Notes: generated by a model from the sequence alone, not told the origin. Positions 1 through 9,885 are shown, counted from the stretch's first letter. The stretch is DNA of 64,000 nucleotides from an uncultured Clostridia bacterium (GCA_944368775.1 CALVXB010000003.1:1-64000); one strand, 5' to 3'. Program-made: numbers and translations.

Positions 1-40
1 CGCCGACTAAAATCGGTTTCAGGTTCGGATTATACTCGTT

Positions 41-131
41 TGGCGCAGAGAGAGGGATTTGAACCCTCGGTACCCTTACGAGGTACACACGATTTCCAGT
101 CGTGCTCCTTAGGCCGCTCAGACATCTCTGC
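41..131 (-). tRNA. tRNA-Ser (anticodon GGA)
   Basis: Read on the minus strand, a complete class II tRNA runs from the acceptor GCAGAGA (131-125) to its complement TCTCTGC (51-45), discriminator G (44) and an encoded CCA (43-41). The anticodon stem-loop carries GGA, which decodes UCC, and a long variable arm and a T-arm with TTCAAAT are visible, as expected of tRNA-Ser. The 40 bases before it in the window (downstream of the tRNA) are too short to assign. Confidence 0.95.
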
Positions 132-311
132 ATGGGTCTATTCTCTGCCGCGCGGCGCATCTGCCCGCGAAGTCAGCATAATATAGTTTACTGTTTTTTG
201 TGCGTTTTGTCAACGATTTTTGCCGCACTTTTTGCTTTTTTCGGCGGCGGGGGAGAAATGTCCCCCGCATTATCATTCTGTTTTGCGGGCGGGGCGCATA
301 CAATAGGGGAG

Positions 312-983
312 ATGGAACATTCTTCCTGCGGCGCGGGGTATCGCTACCGCCGCTACAGGCGGCCGGCGGGCAGGCGTGCCAAAAAATATATCGTCGTCGC
401 CGCCGCGCTCGCGGCGCTCGTCGGGCTGTTTTTCTGGCTGCAGCGCAGCGTCACCGACCTCTTATTCTCGCTCAGCGAGGCGACCGTGCGCGCGCTCGCC
501 CTCACCGCCCTCAACGAGGCGGTCGCCGAGACGCTCCAATGGAACGGCATTGAGTACGATTCGCTCGTCACCGTCACCCGCGACGGGGAGGGGGAGATCG
601 TGCGCATCGAGACGGACGCCCGGCAGCTCAACCTGCTCGCCCGCCAGACGGTCGCCCTCGCTACGGGCAAGCTCGCCGCCGCCTGCGGGCAGGGGGTGCA
701 GGTGCCGGCGGGCGCGCTGACGGGCATCGAGTGGCTGGCGGGCTTCGGGCCGGAGGTCACCTTCGAGATCTTGCCCGTCGGCGCGGTCGGCTGCGACTTC
801 CGCTCCGAATTCGCGGGCGCGGGCATCAACCAGACCCGCCACGCCGTTACCATGCAGGTGACGGCCGCCGTGCGCATCCTCTTTCCCTCCCGCGCGATGG
901 AGGTGGAGGCGGCCGCGCAGGTGCCCGTCTGCGAGAGCGTCATCGTCGGCGAGGTGCCTTCCATCTACTTCGGCGGCTCGTAA
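312..983 (+). CDS. yunB: Sporulation protein YunB family
   Basis: A 223-residue protein: short Arg-rich cytoplasmic N-terminus, one transmembrane helix (about residues 27-46, IVVAAALAALVGLFFWL), then an extracytoplasmic domain. The C-terminal part has the family signature NQTRHAVTMQV followed by strands ending VPVCESVIVGEVPSIYF, typical of YunB, a membrane protein needed for late sporulation steps in Bacillus and known there as a sigma-E-dependent gene. The ATG at 312 follows AGGGGAG at 304-310. An in-frame ATG at 258 exists but would add a low-complexity, non-family segment. No partner gene adjoins; the next unit is pheST. Family assignment is firm, the exact start is less so. Confidence 0.85.
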   Translation: MEHSSCGAGYRYRRYRRPAGRRAKKYIVVAAALAALVGLFFWLQRSVTDLLFSLSEATVRALALTALNEAVAETLQWNGIEYDSLVTVTRDGEGEIVRIETDARQLNLLARQTVALATGKLAAACGQGVQVPAGALTGIEWLAGFGPEVTFEILPVGAVGCDFRSEFAGAGINQTRHAVTMQVTAAVRILFPSRAMEVEAAAQVPVCESVIVGEVPSIYFGGS

Positions 984-1155
984 AAGAAGAATGTCCGCCC
1001 GCCGCCCCGCGGGCAACTCATTTCCCGCTCCCGCGCGGGCGGGCTTTCCTGCCGCGGCGGAAGGCGGGCTCTTTCTGCGGGCGGGGAAAGGCCGCAGCCG
1101 CCGCACCCGCGCCGCACATTCCGCCAAAAAATCCTGCGCCGCCCGCCGCAAACGA
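984..1155. other. Intergenic region without a supported gene
   Basis: GC-rich spacer between yunB and the pheST promoter. It holds short GC-rich inverted repeats but no convincing terminator with a T-run and no ORF with a ribosome-binding site. Confidence 0.5.
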
Positions 1156-1184
1156 TTGACTTTTGCGCGCGTTTGTTTTATAGT
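1156..1184 (+). promoter_or_regulatory. Sigma-A promoter of pheST
   Basis: TTGACT (1156-1161) and TATAGT (1179-1184) are separated by exactly 17 bp. Transcription would start near 1191, just before the T-box leader. Confidence 0.85.
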
Positions 1185-1190
1185 AAATGT

Positions 1191-1444
1191 AATAGGCAAA
1201 TGCGATGACGAAGACAGACGGACAGGGCGTCGTTGTCCAGAGAGGGCAGCCCGTCGGCTGCAAGGCCGCCCGAACGGCGCGTCCGGTATTCCCTTCCGAG
1301 CTTTCGCCCCCAACCCGCGCGGCGGCAGTAGGGGCGGGCGTGCGCCGCGCGTTAAGCGGAAAAGAGGCGGGAGTTCTCCCGCGAACATAGGTGGTACCGC
1401 GCCCTTCGCGCCCTGTGACAGTTTGTCACGGGGCGTTTTTATTT
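1191..1444 (+). promoter_or_regulatory. T-box riboswitch (tRNA-Phe) of pheST
   Basis: The canonical T-box sequence AGGTGGTACCGCG lies at 1389-1401. Upstream, a stem I region contains AGAGAGGG and a specifier loop in which TTC (1289-1291) precedes CCTTCCGAGC, matching the usual layout in which the specifier codon stands just before the distal stem I motif. TTC is a Phe codon, agreeing with the pheS gene downstream. A factor-independent terminator follows at once. By the known mechanism, uncharged tRNA-Phe stabilises the antiterminator and switches on pheST. Confidence 0.93.
1409..1444 (+). terminator. T-box leader terminator
   Basis: An 11-bp stem (1409-1419 with 1425-1435, one G-U pair) with a 5-nt loop precedes TTTTTATTTT. 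The 5' part overlaps the region expected to form the competing antiterminator. Confidence 0.9.
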
Positions 1445-1550
1445 TAGAATATGCGCCCGTCTGCCGCGCGTTTCGCCGCGGCCGCGGCAAAGCGCGGGCC
1501 AAATCGCAAAAAATTCAAAGAAAAATCATCCGTAAGGAGTAAAGTGTGCT

Positions 1551-2573
1551 ATGAAAGAGAAGATCGAACGCATCCGCCGCGAGATCGGCGAGGGCATGCA
1601 GGGCGTTTCGACGCGCAAGCAGCTGTTTGAACTGAAGATGCAGTATCTCGGCAAGACGGGCGCCATCTCCGCGCTGTCCAAGGGGATGCGCGACATCCCG
1701 CCCGAAGAGCGCCCCGCCGCGGGCAAGCTGGTCGGCGACGTGCGCGCCTGGGCGGAGGAGCAGTTCGCCGCGCGCGAGGAGGAGCTGAAAAAAGAGGAGC
1801 TCGCCGCCCGCTACGCGAGCGAAAAGATCGACGTGACCATGCCCGCACAGCTCGCGGGCGGCGGTTCCGTCCACCCCGTCTCCCTCGTCAAGCAAGAGCT
1901 CGTCGACATCTTCGCGGGCATGGGCTTCGACGTGTTCGAGGGGCCGGAGATCGAGCAGGACTACTACAACTTCCAGGCGCTCAACATCCCCGCCGACCAC
2001 CCCGCGCGCGATATGCAGGACACCTTCTTCATCGGCGGCGAATTTTTGCTCCGCTCGCAGACTTCGTCGGGGCAGATCCGCGTGATGGAGAGCAAAAAGC
2101 CGCCCATCAAGGTGCTCAGCCCGGGGCGCGTGTACCGCTCCGACTCGGATGCGACCCATTCACCCATGTTCCACCAGATGGAAGGGCTTGTCGTCGACAA
2201 GGGCATCACCCTCAACGACCTCAAGGGCATGCTCGACGAGTTCGCCCGCCGCATGTTCTCGTCCGAAACGAAGACCCGCCTGCGCCCCTCCTATTTCCCC
2301 TTCACCGAACCGAGCGTGGAGGTCGACCTCTCCTGCCGCAACTGCGGGGGCAAGGGCTGCCGCGTCTGCAAGGGGACGGGCTGGATCGAGGTGCTGGGCG
2401 CGGGCATGGTCAACCGCCGCGTGCTCGAAAACTGCGGCATCGACCCCGACGTGTACACCGGCTTCGCCTTCGGCATGGGCCTCGAGCGCATCGCGATGAT
2501 CAAGTACGGCATCAACGACATCCGCCTTCTGTTTGAAAACGACGTGCGGTTCTTAAAGCAATTCCGGGATTAA
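1551..2573 (+). CDS. pheS: Phenylalanyl-tRNA synthetase alpha subunit
   Basis: Catalytic subunit of the (alpha-beta)2 PheRS that charges tRNA-Phe in the cytoplasm. 340 residues, normal length. An N-terminal helical coiled coil (about 1-95) binds tRNA. The class II catalytic core follows, with FEGPEIE, the motif-2 region [16 protein letters not shown], the conserved Cys-rich [17 protein letters not shown] segment (about 260-276), and motif 3 [14 protein letters not shown] near the C-terminus. The ATG follows AAGGAG at 1534-1539. It is the first gene of a two-gene operon, 13 bp before pheT, expressed through the T-box leader. Confidence 0.98.
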   Translation: MKEKIERIRREIGEGMQGVSTRKQLFELKMQYLGKTGAISALSKGMRDIPPEERPAAGKLVGDVRAWAEEQFAAREEELKKEELAARYASEKIDVTMPAQLAGGGSVHPVSLVKQELVDIFAGMGFDVFEGPEIEQDYYNFQALNIPADHPARDMQDTFFIGGEFLLRSQTSSGQIRVMESKKPPIKVLSPGRVYRSDSDATHSPMFHQMEGLVVDKGITLNDLKGMLDEFARRMFSSETKTRLRPSYFPFTEPSVEVDLSCRNCGGKGCRVCKGTGWIEVLGAGMVNRRVLENCGIDPDVYTGFAFGMGLERIAMIKYGINDIRLLFENDVRFLKQFRD

Positions 2574-2586
2574 GGAGGAGACAGGC

Positions 2587-4974
2587 ATGAAAGCACCTCT
2601 CAGTTGGCTGAAAGATTATGTAGATATCGACGTATCCGCGCAGGAGCTGCAGCAAAAGCTCTTTTCCTGCGGGTTTGAAGTGGAAGAACTCATCTACGTC
2701 GGCGCGGAGATCGACCGCTGCGTCGTCGGCCGCATCGAAAAGATCGAGCCGCACCCCAACGCGGACAAGCTGCGCGTCTGCCGCCTCAACTGCGGCGGCT
2801 ACGGCGAGGACATCCAGATCGTGACAGGCGCAGACAACGTGTTTGAAGGCGCGCTCGTACCCGTCGCGCTGGACAACTCCTCCCTGCACGGCGGCGTCAA
2901 GATCAAAAAGGGCAAGCTGCGCGGCGTCGAGTCGTGCGGGATGCTCTGCTCGGGCGAAGAGCTGGGCATCAACGACGATTGGTACGACGGCGCGGACGTC
3001 AACGGCATCCTCATCTTGCAGGGGGATATCCCCGTCGGCACCGACATCAAGCAGGTGGTGGGGCTGGACGACTACATCTTCGACATCGCCGTCACCTCCA
3101 ACCGCCCCGACTGCCAGAGCATCTACGGCATCGCGCGCGAGGTCGCCGCGGTGCTGCATAAAGAGGTCGCGCCCGTCCCGCTGACCTACCACATGGGCGC
3201 CTTCCGCACCAGCGAGCGGGTGAGCATCTCCGTGCAGGCGCCAGACCTGTGCCCCCGCTACATCGGGCACTACGTGCGCGACATCAAGATCGGCAAGTCG
3301 CCGCTGTGGATGCGCCGCCGCCTCGCGCTCAGCGGGCTGCGCTCCATCGACAACGTGGTCGACATCACCAACTTCGTCCTGCTCGAGCTTGGCCAGCCCA
3401 TGCACGCCTTCGACCTCTCCCGCATCGCGGAAAGCCGCATCTGCGTGCGCCGCGCCAAAGAAGGGGAACAGATCACCACCCTCGACAAAAACACCTTCGA
3501 ACTCACCCCCGAAAACCTCGTCATCGCCGACGGCGAAAAGCCGGTCGCGCTGGCGGGCGTGATGGGCGGCCTCAACAGCGGCATTTCGGATGGCACCACC
3601 GAGCTGCTCTTTGAGAGCGCCAAGTTCGAGCGCGCCAACATCCGCCGCACCTCCCGCGCGCTCGGGCAAAAGAGCGACTCCTCCGCCCGCTACGAAAAGG
3701 GGGTGGACGCCTATACCACGGGCGTTGCCATCAACCGCGCGCTCAACCTCATCGACGAGCTGGGCTGCGGCAAGATCGCCTGCGACCGCTTCGACATCGC
3801 CGCCCCGCAAGAGCCGCCCCGCGCCATCGAGACGACGGCCGCGCAGATCAACGCGCTGCTCGGCATCGAGGTGCCCCGGCAGGAGATGTGCGACATCCTC
3901 ACCCGCCTCAACTTCAACGTCGCCGTGCATGGCGAAACGCTGTCCGTCACGCCGCCCGCCTACCGCGAGGACGTCGACGGCTACCCCGACCTCGCCGAGG
4001 AAGTCATCCGCGAGTACGGGTACGACCACATCGAGGGCACCTTCCTCGACACGGCGGCGGTCACCAACGGCGGCCTGAACGCGGCACAGCAGCAGGCGGC
4101 ACGCACGAAGCGCGCCCTGCGCGGGCAGGACTTCGGCGAGATCATCACCTATTCCTTCATCTCTCCCAAAGATTACGCCCTGCTGCGCCTGGACGACGAG
4201 CTCGCGCGCGCCATCCGCATCAAAAACCCCATCGGCGAGGATATGAGCGTGATGCGCACGACGCTCGCGCCCTCCATGCTGCACACCCTCGTGCGCAACA
4301 TCCGCCGCGGCAACGACGGCGCACGCCTCTTCGAGCTGGCGAGCGCGTACATCGCAAAGGCGCTCCCGCTCGCGGAGATGCCCGCAGAGCGCGCGACCCT
4401 CTCCGTCGGCGTGTACGGGCCCAAGGAAGATTTCTTCTCGGCGAAGGCCGCCTTCGAGGCGATCGCCGCCGAGTTCGGCCTGCAATTCGGCTACCGCGCC
4501 GCGCAGCGCCCCTTCCTGCACCCCGGCAAGACGGCAGAGGTCGTTTGGAACGGGCAGACGATCGGCTGGCTGGGCGAGCTTGCGCCCGACATCGCCGAGC
4601 AGCTCTCCCTCGAGGTGCCCGTTTATCTGGGCGAGCTCGATTACGCCGCGCTCGAGGGTTCGTTGGGGAATGACATCCAATACGTCCCGCTGCCCAAATT
4701 CCCCGAGATCCGCCGCGACCTCGCGCTCATCGTCTCGGAAGACACCGCCTGCGCGGACGCAGAGAAGGCGATCCGCGAGGGCTGCAAGTTCGTCACCGAC
4801 GTGCGCCTGTTCGACGTCTACCGCGGCGAGCAGGTCGGCGAGGGGAAGAAGAGCATGGCGTTCAGCGTCACCTTCACCCCGCACGACAAGGCGATCGCGC
4901 CCGAGGACGCGGACGGCTATGTGCGCCGCATCCTCAAAACATTGCACGAAAAGGTCGGCGCAGAGCTGCGCTGA
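2587..4974 (+). CDS. pheT: Phenylalanyl-tRNA synthetase beta subunit
   Basis: 795 residues, typical length for a bacterial PheT. An N-terminal EMAP/tRNA-binding OB fold (about 40-150) is followed by the B3/B4 editing domain, the B5 domain, a catalytically inactive class II core, and a C-terminal ferredoxin-like anticodon-binding domain (about 700-795, starting near the PKFPEIRRDLALI segment). It pairs with PheS; the editing site hydrolyses Tyr-tRNA-Phe. The start is set by GGAGGAG at 2574-2580. Co-transcribed with pheS. Confidence 0.98.
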   Translation: MKAPLSWLKDYVDIDVSAQELQQKLFSCGFEVEELIYVGAEIDRCVVGRIEKIEPHPNADKLRVCRLNCGGYGEDIQIVTGADNVFEGALVPVALDNSSLHGGVKIKKGKLRGVESCGMLCSGEELGINDDWYDGADVNGILILQGDIPVGTDIKQVVGLDDYIFDIAVTSNRPDCQSIYGIAREVAAVLHKEVAPVPLTYHMGAFRTSERVSISVQAPDLCPRYIGHYVRDIKIGKSPLWMRRRLALSGLRSIDNVVDITNFVLLELGQPMHAFDLSRIAESRICVRRAKEGEQITTLDKNTFELTPENLVIADGEKPVALAGVMGGLNSGISDGTTELLFESAKFERANIRRTSRALGQKSDSSARYEKGVDAYTTGVAINRALNLIDELGCGKIACDRFDIAAPQEPPRAIETTAAQINALLGIEVPRQEMCDILTRLNFNVAVHGETLSVTPPAYREDVDGYPDLAEEVIREYGYDHIEGTFLDTAAVTNGGLNAAQQQAARTKRALRGQDFGEIITYSFISPKDYALLRLDDELARAIRIKNPIGEDMSVMRTTLAPSMLHTLVRNIRRGNDGARLFELASAYIAKALPLAEMPAERATLSVGVYGPKEDFFSAKAAFEAIAAEFGLQFGYRAAQRPFLHPGKTAEVVWNGQTIGWLGELAPDIAEQLSLEVPVYLGELDYAALEGSLGNDIQYVPLPKFPEIRRDLALIVSEDTACADAEKAIREGCKFVTDVRLFDVYRGEQVGEGKKSMAFSVTFTPHDKAIAPEDADGYVRRILKTLHEKVGAELR

Positions 4975-5068
4975 CGGATATAGCGGCAGGGGGCGGCTTG
5001 CGGCCGCCCCCTCACTATAAAATCGCCCCGCGCGCGGCAAAAAGCCGGCGCGTGGGGGAGGAGGAACG

Positions 5069-6247
5069 ATGCGCGCCTTTCTCATCGTCATCGACAGCTT
5101 CGGCATCGGCGAACTGCCCGACGCCGCCGACTACGGCGACGCGGGGTCGGATACCTACGGCAACACCTTCGCCGCGACGGGCGTCTCCCTGCCCGTGCTC
5201 GCCTCGCTCGGACTCAACAACATCGACGGCGTCGCGAAGGCGTTTGGCGAACGGGAACTGCTTCCCGTTCCCGCGCCGCGCGCGGCATACGCCCGCCTGC
5301 GCGAAAAGACGCCCGCCAAGGACACGACGGCGGGGCACTACGAGCTGGCGGGGCTGGTGCTCGAAAAGTCCTACCGCGTCTATCCCACCTTTCCGCCCGA
5401 CGTCGTCGCCGACATCGAGCGGGAGGCGGGCGTCCGCTTCATGGGCAACGAGATCGCCTCCGGCACCGAGATCATCCAACGCCTCGGCCCCGAACACCTG
5501 CGCACGGGCAGGCCCATCCTGTACACCTCGCAAGACTCGGTGCTGCAGATCGCGGCGGACACCTCCGTCATCCCGCTCGCGCGGCTGTACGGCATCTGCG
5601 AGGCCGCCCGCCGCGTCATGACGGGCGATCGCGCCGTGGGCAGGGTCATTGCGCGCCCCTTCATCCACGAGGGCGGCAAGTTCACCCGCACCGCCGACCG
5701 CCGCGACTACGCCCTTGCGCCGCCCGGGGAGACGGTGCTCGACCGCCTCGCCGCCCGCGGCATCCCCGTCGTCGGCGTGGGCAAGATCGGAGACATCTTC
5801 TGCGGCCGCGGCATCGCGCGCAGCATCCACACCGCGGGCAACGCCGAGGGGCTGCGCGTCATCACAGAATTGTCCGCGCAGGCGGGGGAGGGGCTGGTTT
5901 TTGCCAACCTCGTCGACACCGATATGCTCTACGGCCACCGCAACGACCCGCACGGCTACGCCGCCGCTCTGCGCGCCATCGACGGCGCGCTGCCGGATAT
6001 TTTGAAGAACCTGCGCGACGGCGACGCGCTCGTCATCACCGCCGACCACGGCTGCGACCCGACCACGCCGTCCACCGACCATTCGCGCGAGTATGTGCCG
6101 CTGCTCGTCTACGGAACGCGCATTTTGCCGCAAAATTTGGGCACGCTCGACGGCTTCGACTGCGTCGCCCGCTTTCTCGAGGGCTGGTTCGGCCTCGAAG
6201 AAGATACAGTCATCTGCGGGCGCTGCCTGCAGGGGAGGGATATATGA
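5069..6247 (+). CDS. deoB: Phosphopentomutase
   Basis: Interconverts (deoxy)ribose-1-phosphate and (deoxy)ribose-5-phosphate in nucleoside salvage. 392 residues, alkaline-phosphatase-superfamily metalloenzyme. Visible motifs: N-terminal metal site DSFGIGELPDA, the region TTAGHYELAG around the catalytic Thr, and C-terminal metal ligands in TADHGCDPTTPSTDHSRE. The ATG follows GGGGGAGGAGG at 5054-5064. The gene overlaps punA by 4 nt (ATGA), so the mutase and the phosphorylase that supplies its substrate are translationally coupled. A short hairpin with no T-run (about 4988-5012) separates it from pheT. Confidence 0.97.
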   Translation: MRAFLIVIDSFGIGELPDAADYGDAGSDTYGNTFAATGVSLPVLASLGLNNIDGVAKAFGERELLPVPAPRAAYARLREKTPAKDTTAGHYELAGLVLEKSYRVYPTFPPDVVADIEREAGVRFMGNEIASGTEIIQRLGPEHLRTGRPILYTSQDSVLQIAADTSVIPLARLYGICEAARRVMTGDRAVGRVIARPFIHEGGKFTRTADRRDYALAPPGETVLDRLAARGIPVVGVGKIGDIFCGRGIARSIHTAGNAEGLRVITELSAQAGEGLVFANLVDTDMLYGHRNDPHGYAAALRAIDGALPDILKNLRDGDALVITADHGCDPTTPSTDHSREYVPLLVYGTRILPQNLGTLDGFDCVARFLEGWFGLEEDTVICGRCLQGRDI

Positions 6248-7083
6248 AAGACGCCATCCGTATGCGCGCAGAGGCGATCGCGCGGCAGATCGAAAAGCTC
6301 GCCTATCCCGCGGGCGCGCAGCACCCGCGGCTGGGCGTCGTCCTCGGCAGCGGCTGGGGCGCGGCCGCGGCCGCGCTGGAAGGGGCGGCGAACATCCCCT
6401 TTGCAGATCTTGCCGATATGCCGCTGTGCGGCGTGGCGGGGCACGCGGGGCACTTTATCTGCGGCAGCTTGGGCGGCAAGCCCGCCGTCGCCGTGCAGGG
6501 GCGCTTCCACCTCTACGAGGGGCACTCCGCTGCCGAGGCGGTGCTGCCCGTCGCCGTGCTCTTCGAGCTGGGCGTGCGCGCCGTCCTGCTCACCAACGCA
6601 GCCGGGGCGATCGCCGAGGGCGCGCGCGTCGGCGAGGTGATGGCCGTGCGCGACCATATCAACCTGACCGGCCGCAACCCGCTCGTCGGGCTGCGCGCGG
6701 ACGACCGCACTCCCTTCGTCGACCTCACCCACGCCTACGACGCCCGCCTGCGCGCCGACCTGCTCGCCGCCTGCCGCGAGGCGGGCGTGCGCTGCCGCGA
6801 GGGGGTGTACCTGCAGCTGCTCGGCCCCTCGTACGAGACGCCCGCCGAGATCCGCGCCTTCCGCACTTTGGGCGCGGACGCCGTCGGCATGAGCACCGCC
6901 GTCGAGGCGATCTACGCCCGCTACCTCGGCATGCGCGTCGCCGCGCTCTCCTTTTTCAGCAACGTCGCCGCGGGGTTGACCGAGCACGAGCTCAGCCACG
7001 CCGAGGTGCTCGCCGAGTCTCGCCGCAGCGCCGAAAGCCTCGCCTCCATCCTCAGCGACTTCGCCGCCCGCGCCGACGTCTGA
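6244..7083 (+). CDS. punA: Purine nucleoside phosphorylase (trimeric, PNP-I)
   Basis: Cleaves inosine/guanosine-type nucleosides with phosphate to base plus pentose-1-phosphate, which DeoB then isomerises. 279 residues, normal for the trimeric family. Motifs: phosphate-binding VVLGSGWG (about 36-43), GHAGHF, QGRFHLYEGH, LTNAAGAI (about 118-125), the base-site region LGPSYETPAEIR and AVGMSTAVEA near 215-225. The start codon overlaps the deoB stop. The strong terminator at 7120 ends the operon. Confidence 0.96.
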   Translation: MKDAIRMRAEAIARQIEKLAYPAGAQHPRLGVVLGSGWGAAAAALEGAANIPFADLADMPLCGVAGHAGHFICGSLGGKPAVAVQGRFHLYEGHSAAEAVLPVAVLFELGVRAVLLTNAAGAIAEGARVGEVMAVRDHINLTGRNPLVGLRADDRTPFVDLTHAYDARLRADLLAACREAGVRCREGVYLQLLGPSYETPAEIRAFRTLGADAVGMSTAVEAIYARYLGMRVAALSFFSNVAAGLTEHELSHAEVLAESRRSAESLASILSDFAARADV

Positions 7084-7119
7084 CCCGTCGCGCATCCTTC
7101 CTTTTATTATAATAATAGA

Positions 7120-7148
7120 AGAGCCCGCCTGTGCGCGGGCTCTTTTTG
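7120..7148 (+). terminator. Terminator of deoB-punA
   Basis: AGAGCCCGC (7120-7128) pairs perfectly with GCGGGCTCT (7135-7143), followed by TTTTT. Confidence 0.93.
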
Positions 7149-7180
7149 GTATGCGCTGCGGGCAAAAGGCGGCGCTTCAA

Positions 7181-7227
7181 AATAATAACAGAAGAGCCCG
7201 CCTGTGCGCGTGCCCTTTTCTTTTTTG
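7181..7227 (+). repeat. Degenerate second copy of the punA terminator
   Basis: Most of the 5' flank and 5' stem of the terminator at 7111-7136 reappears (AATAATA, then GAAGAGCCCGCCTGTGCGCG), but the 3' arm has changed to GTGCCC, so the stem now carries mismatches. A T-rich run follows. The rest of 7228-7343 shows no gene. Confidence 0.7.
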
Positions 7228-7343
7228 CGGCGCGGCCACAAGCGGCGCTGCAAAGCGATGAGAAGAGCGCGCATCGCGCGGCGAGGGCGGGGGAGCAAAA
7301 ATTGTTAAGTGTGCCGCATTTTGGTTGCAATGTGCCGCGGGTA

Positions 7344-7370
7344 TTGACTTTTCACGATAGGCGCTATACA
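7344..7370 (+). promoter_or_regulatory. Candidate promoter of the lipoprotein esterase gene
   Basis: TTGACT (7344-7349) and TATACA (7365-7370) are spaced by 15 bp, shorter than ideal. The segment lies 60 bp before the next start codon. Confidence 0.5.
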
Positions 7371-7432
7371 CTTTTAGTATATGAGCGCATCGTGGAATGT
7401 TGCGCTCAATAAATTTTTAGGGGAGGTAACAT

Positions 7433-9847
7433 ATGCAAAAGAGGCTTTCTAAGATCGTGGCTCTGCTCGTGGCGCTCGCCATGTGCTTCGGGCTGATGAC
7501 AGCCTGCGCGCCCGACGATCCCGAATCCGATCCCGAGCCGACGACGTACACCGTCACCTTCGATGCGAACGGCGGCACGCTCAGCGGCAGCGCGACGGTC
7601 GAAGTGGAGGAGGGCGAAAAGATCACGGGGGCGCCGACCGCCAGCCGCGACGGCTATACGTTCGACGGTTGGTTTACGGCGGCGACGGGCGGAGACGAGG
7701 TCAGTCTATCGACTTACACCGTCACCGCAGACGTTACGCTGTACGCGCAGTACACCGAGGATAAGGAGCCCGAACCCGAGCCCGAGCCGACGATGTTCAC
7801 CGTCACGTTCGATGCGAACGGCGGCACGCTCGAAGGCAGCGCGACGGTCGAAGTAGAAGAGGGCGCCAAGATCGAGGGCGCGCCGACCGCCGTCAAAGAG
7901 GGCAGCACCTTCAACGGCTGGTTTGACGCGGCGACCGGCGGCAATGCGGTCGATCTGTCCGCTTATACCGTCACCAAAGACGTCACCCTGTACGCCCAGT
8001 ACACCGAGGACTTGGATATCCGCCTCGAAGCGGAGGATGCCAAAGTGGAAGGCGAGCCTTCCTACGGCAGCTCCTTCATCGAGACGGTCGAGATCGCCAG
8101 CGGCGGCAAGTCGGTCGGCAACTTCGGCACGGCGGGCAACACCATCACCTTCACCTTCACGCTCGAAGAGGCTGTGGATGCAGAGGTCTACTTCTGTATG
8201 TCCAGCACGAACGCCGATTGGATGGCGGGAATGACCGTCATCGATCAGACCATCAACGAGAGCGTGATCACCGTCACCATCAACGGCACGCAGATCGACT
8301 ACGAGGAGCAGGTGCTCCACGGCTCCAATCAGGCGATGGGCTACAACATCGTCTGGGAAAACATCACGATGGGCACGCAGAGCCTCGTCGCCGGTGAAAA
8401 CACCATTGTCATCACCGCGCAGGGCCAAGCCCCGAATATCGACTACTGCCAAATCACCACGGGCGGCTCCGGCGAAGAGCCTACTCCCGAACCCGAACCG
8501 GAAGAGGTGATCTATGATAAGGAAGTCACCTTCGAAATGATCGTCGGCTCGTACGAGGGCGGCCCCGCCATCGAAAAGGCGGTCCTGCACTTTGAGGACG
8601 CCATCGCGGCGAGCGCGCTCAGCGACGACCTCTTCAACATTTCCTATACCAGCCAGGGCTGGTTCGGCCCGCAGACGGTGACGCTCGGTCAGGGCTCCGG
8701 CCAGACCGTCTACCTCTCCGACGCGGAGGGCAACAAGGTCGAAGGTGAAACGTCTGACTACGTCACCATCGAGTACGCCGTCTCCTACGGGATGTGGTCG
8801 TTCAACGGCAACCTCTCGCCCTTCACATACCAGACGGTCAACACCTGGAACGATCCCGAAATTTACAACCTCGCGATCGGCTCGGGCGAAGCGCTCGCCA
8901 TCGGCGGCGTAGAGTACACCGTCCTCGACGTCGTCACCGCGCCCGACGGCTGGACGGTCCCCGACCTCGCGGTCTGGGATACCACCGGCACCTACACCGA
9001 GGGCGACATCACCCTGACCTACGGCTCGTACGGCACCGAAGAGATGGAAAACGACGGCGCGAAGAACCCGCTCATCATCTGGCTGCACGGCGCGGGCGAA
9101 GGCGGCACCGATCCTTCCGTCGCCATCCTCGGCAACCAGGTCACCAACCTCGCCAAAGACGTGGTGCAGAAGTACTTCATCACGGATACCGTCAAGGGCG
9201 CGTATGTGCTCACTCCGCAGACGCCCACCATGTGGATGGACGGCGGCGACGGGCAGTATTCCAACGAAGTCGGCTCGCAGTATTATGTCTCCGCACTCAA
9301 GGGCCTCATCGACGCCTACATCGAGGAGAACGGCGACATCGATATGAGCCGCATCTACGTCGGCGGCTGCTCCAACGGCGGCTTCATGACGGTCAACATG
9401 ATCTTCAACTTCCCCGACTTCTTTGCGGCGGCATACCCCGTCTGCGAGGCGTATCCCACCGGCGACGTCTCCGACGAAAAGGTCGAGGCGATCAAAGATC
9501 TGCCCATCTGGTTCACCCATTCCACCAACGACAACACCGTGAGCATCGCGAATAACGGCGAGCAGCAGGATGTGTACACCAACAACCTGTACGTCCGCCT
9601 GATCAACGCGGGTGCAGAAAACGTGTATTACAGCCTGTTCGAGACGGTCACCGTGGACGGCGTCAACTACAACGGTCACTGGTCTTGGATCTACACCCTG
9701 CGCGACGAGTGCGTCAACGTGCAGCCCACCGAGGGCGCCGATGGCGAACTGCAGATCTCCGATCTCGATCCTACCAGCACCGCGAAGGTGCAGGTCGGCG
9801 GCGAAGAGGTCACGCTGTGGGGCTGGATGGCTGCCCAGAGCAAATAA
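7433..9847 (+). CDS. Secreted lipoprotein: InlB repeats, CBM-like module and esterase/peptidase-like alpha/beta hydrolase
   Basis: 804 residues. A lipoprotein signal ends in LMTAC (Cys25). Two InlB-type (Listeria-Bacteroides) repeats, each starting TFDANGG and ending [10 protein letters not shown], span about 39-109 and 121-193, separated by a Glu-Pro linker. A CBM35/CBM6-like module starts at IRLEAEDA (about 196-342). After a second Pro-Glu linker comes an undefined beta-rich region (360-530), then an alpha/beta hydrolase of the PHB-depolymerase/COG4099 peptidase type: oxyanion region WLHGAGEGG (550-558), nucleophile Ser647 in GGCSNGG, probable Asp700 in HSTNDNTV, probable His749 in NYNGHW. 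It probably acts on cell-surface-bound polysaccharide esters or peptides; the substrate is unknown. RBS GGGGAGG, single-gene unit with its own terminator. Confidence 0.85.
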   Translation: MQKRLSKIVALLVALAMCFGLMTACAPDDPESDPEPTTYTVTFDANGGTLSGSATVEVEEGEKITGAPTASRDGYTFDGWFTAATGGDEVSLSTYTVTADVTLYAQYTEDKEPEPEPEPTMFTVTFDANGGTLEGSATVEVEEGAKIEGAPTAVKEGSTFNGWFDAATGGNAVDLSAYTVTKDVTLYAQYTEDLDIRLEAEDAKVEGEPSYGSSFIETVEIASGGKSVGNFGTAGNTITFTFTLEEAVDAEVYFCMSSTNADWMAGMTVIDQTINESVITVTINGTQIDYEEQVLHGSNQAMGYNIVWENITMGTQSLVAGENTIVITAQGQAPNIDYCQITTGGSGEEPTPEPEPEEVIYDKEVTFEMIVGSYEGGPAIEKAVLHFEDAIAASALSDDLFNISYTSQGWFGPQTVTLGQGSGQTVYLSDAEGNKVEGETSDYVTIEYAVSYGMWSFNGNLSPFTYQTVNTWNDPEIYNLAIGSGEALAIGGVEYTVLDVVTAPDGWTVPDLAVWDTTGTYTEGDITLTYGSYGTEEMENDGAKNPLIIWLHGAGEGGTDPSVAILGNQVTNLAKDVVQKYFITDTVKGAYVLTPQTPTMWMDGGDGQYSNEVGSQYYVSALKGLIDAYIEENGDIDMSRIYVGGCSNGGFMTVNMIFNFPDFFAAAYPVCEAYPTGDVSDEKVEAIKDLPIWFTHSTNDNTVSIANNGEQQDVYTNNLYVRLINAGAENVYYSLFETVTVDGVNYNGHWSWIYTLRDECVNVQPTEGADGELQISDLDPTSTAKVQVGGEEVTLWGWMAAQSK

Positions 9848-9885
9848 TACAATAATACTTCCGTTTTATCGAAGCGGTAAAATGG

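Noticed and set aside
1..40. Forty bases before the tRNA as the end of a coding region
   Set aside because: Too short; one minus-strand frame is open, but nothing can be assigned.
297..304. CATACAAT matching the sigma-E -10 consensus before yunB
   Set aside because: A perfect -10 match, but there is no -35 at the right distance, and the resulting start would leave the RBS outside the transcript.
2512..5106. 864-codon minus-strand frame over pheT
   Set aside because: Shadow of pheT; long antisense frames occur opposite almost every gene here.
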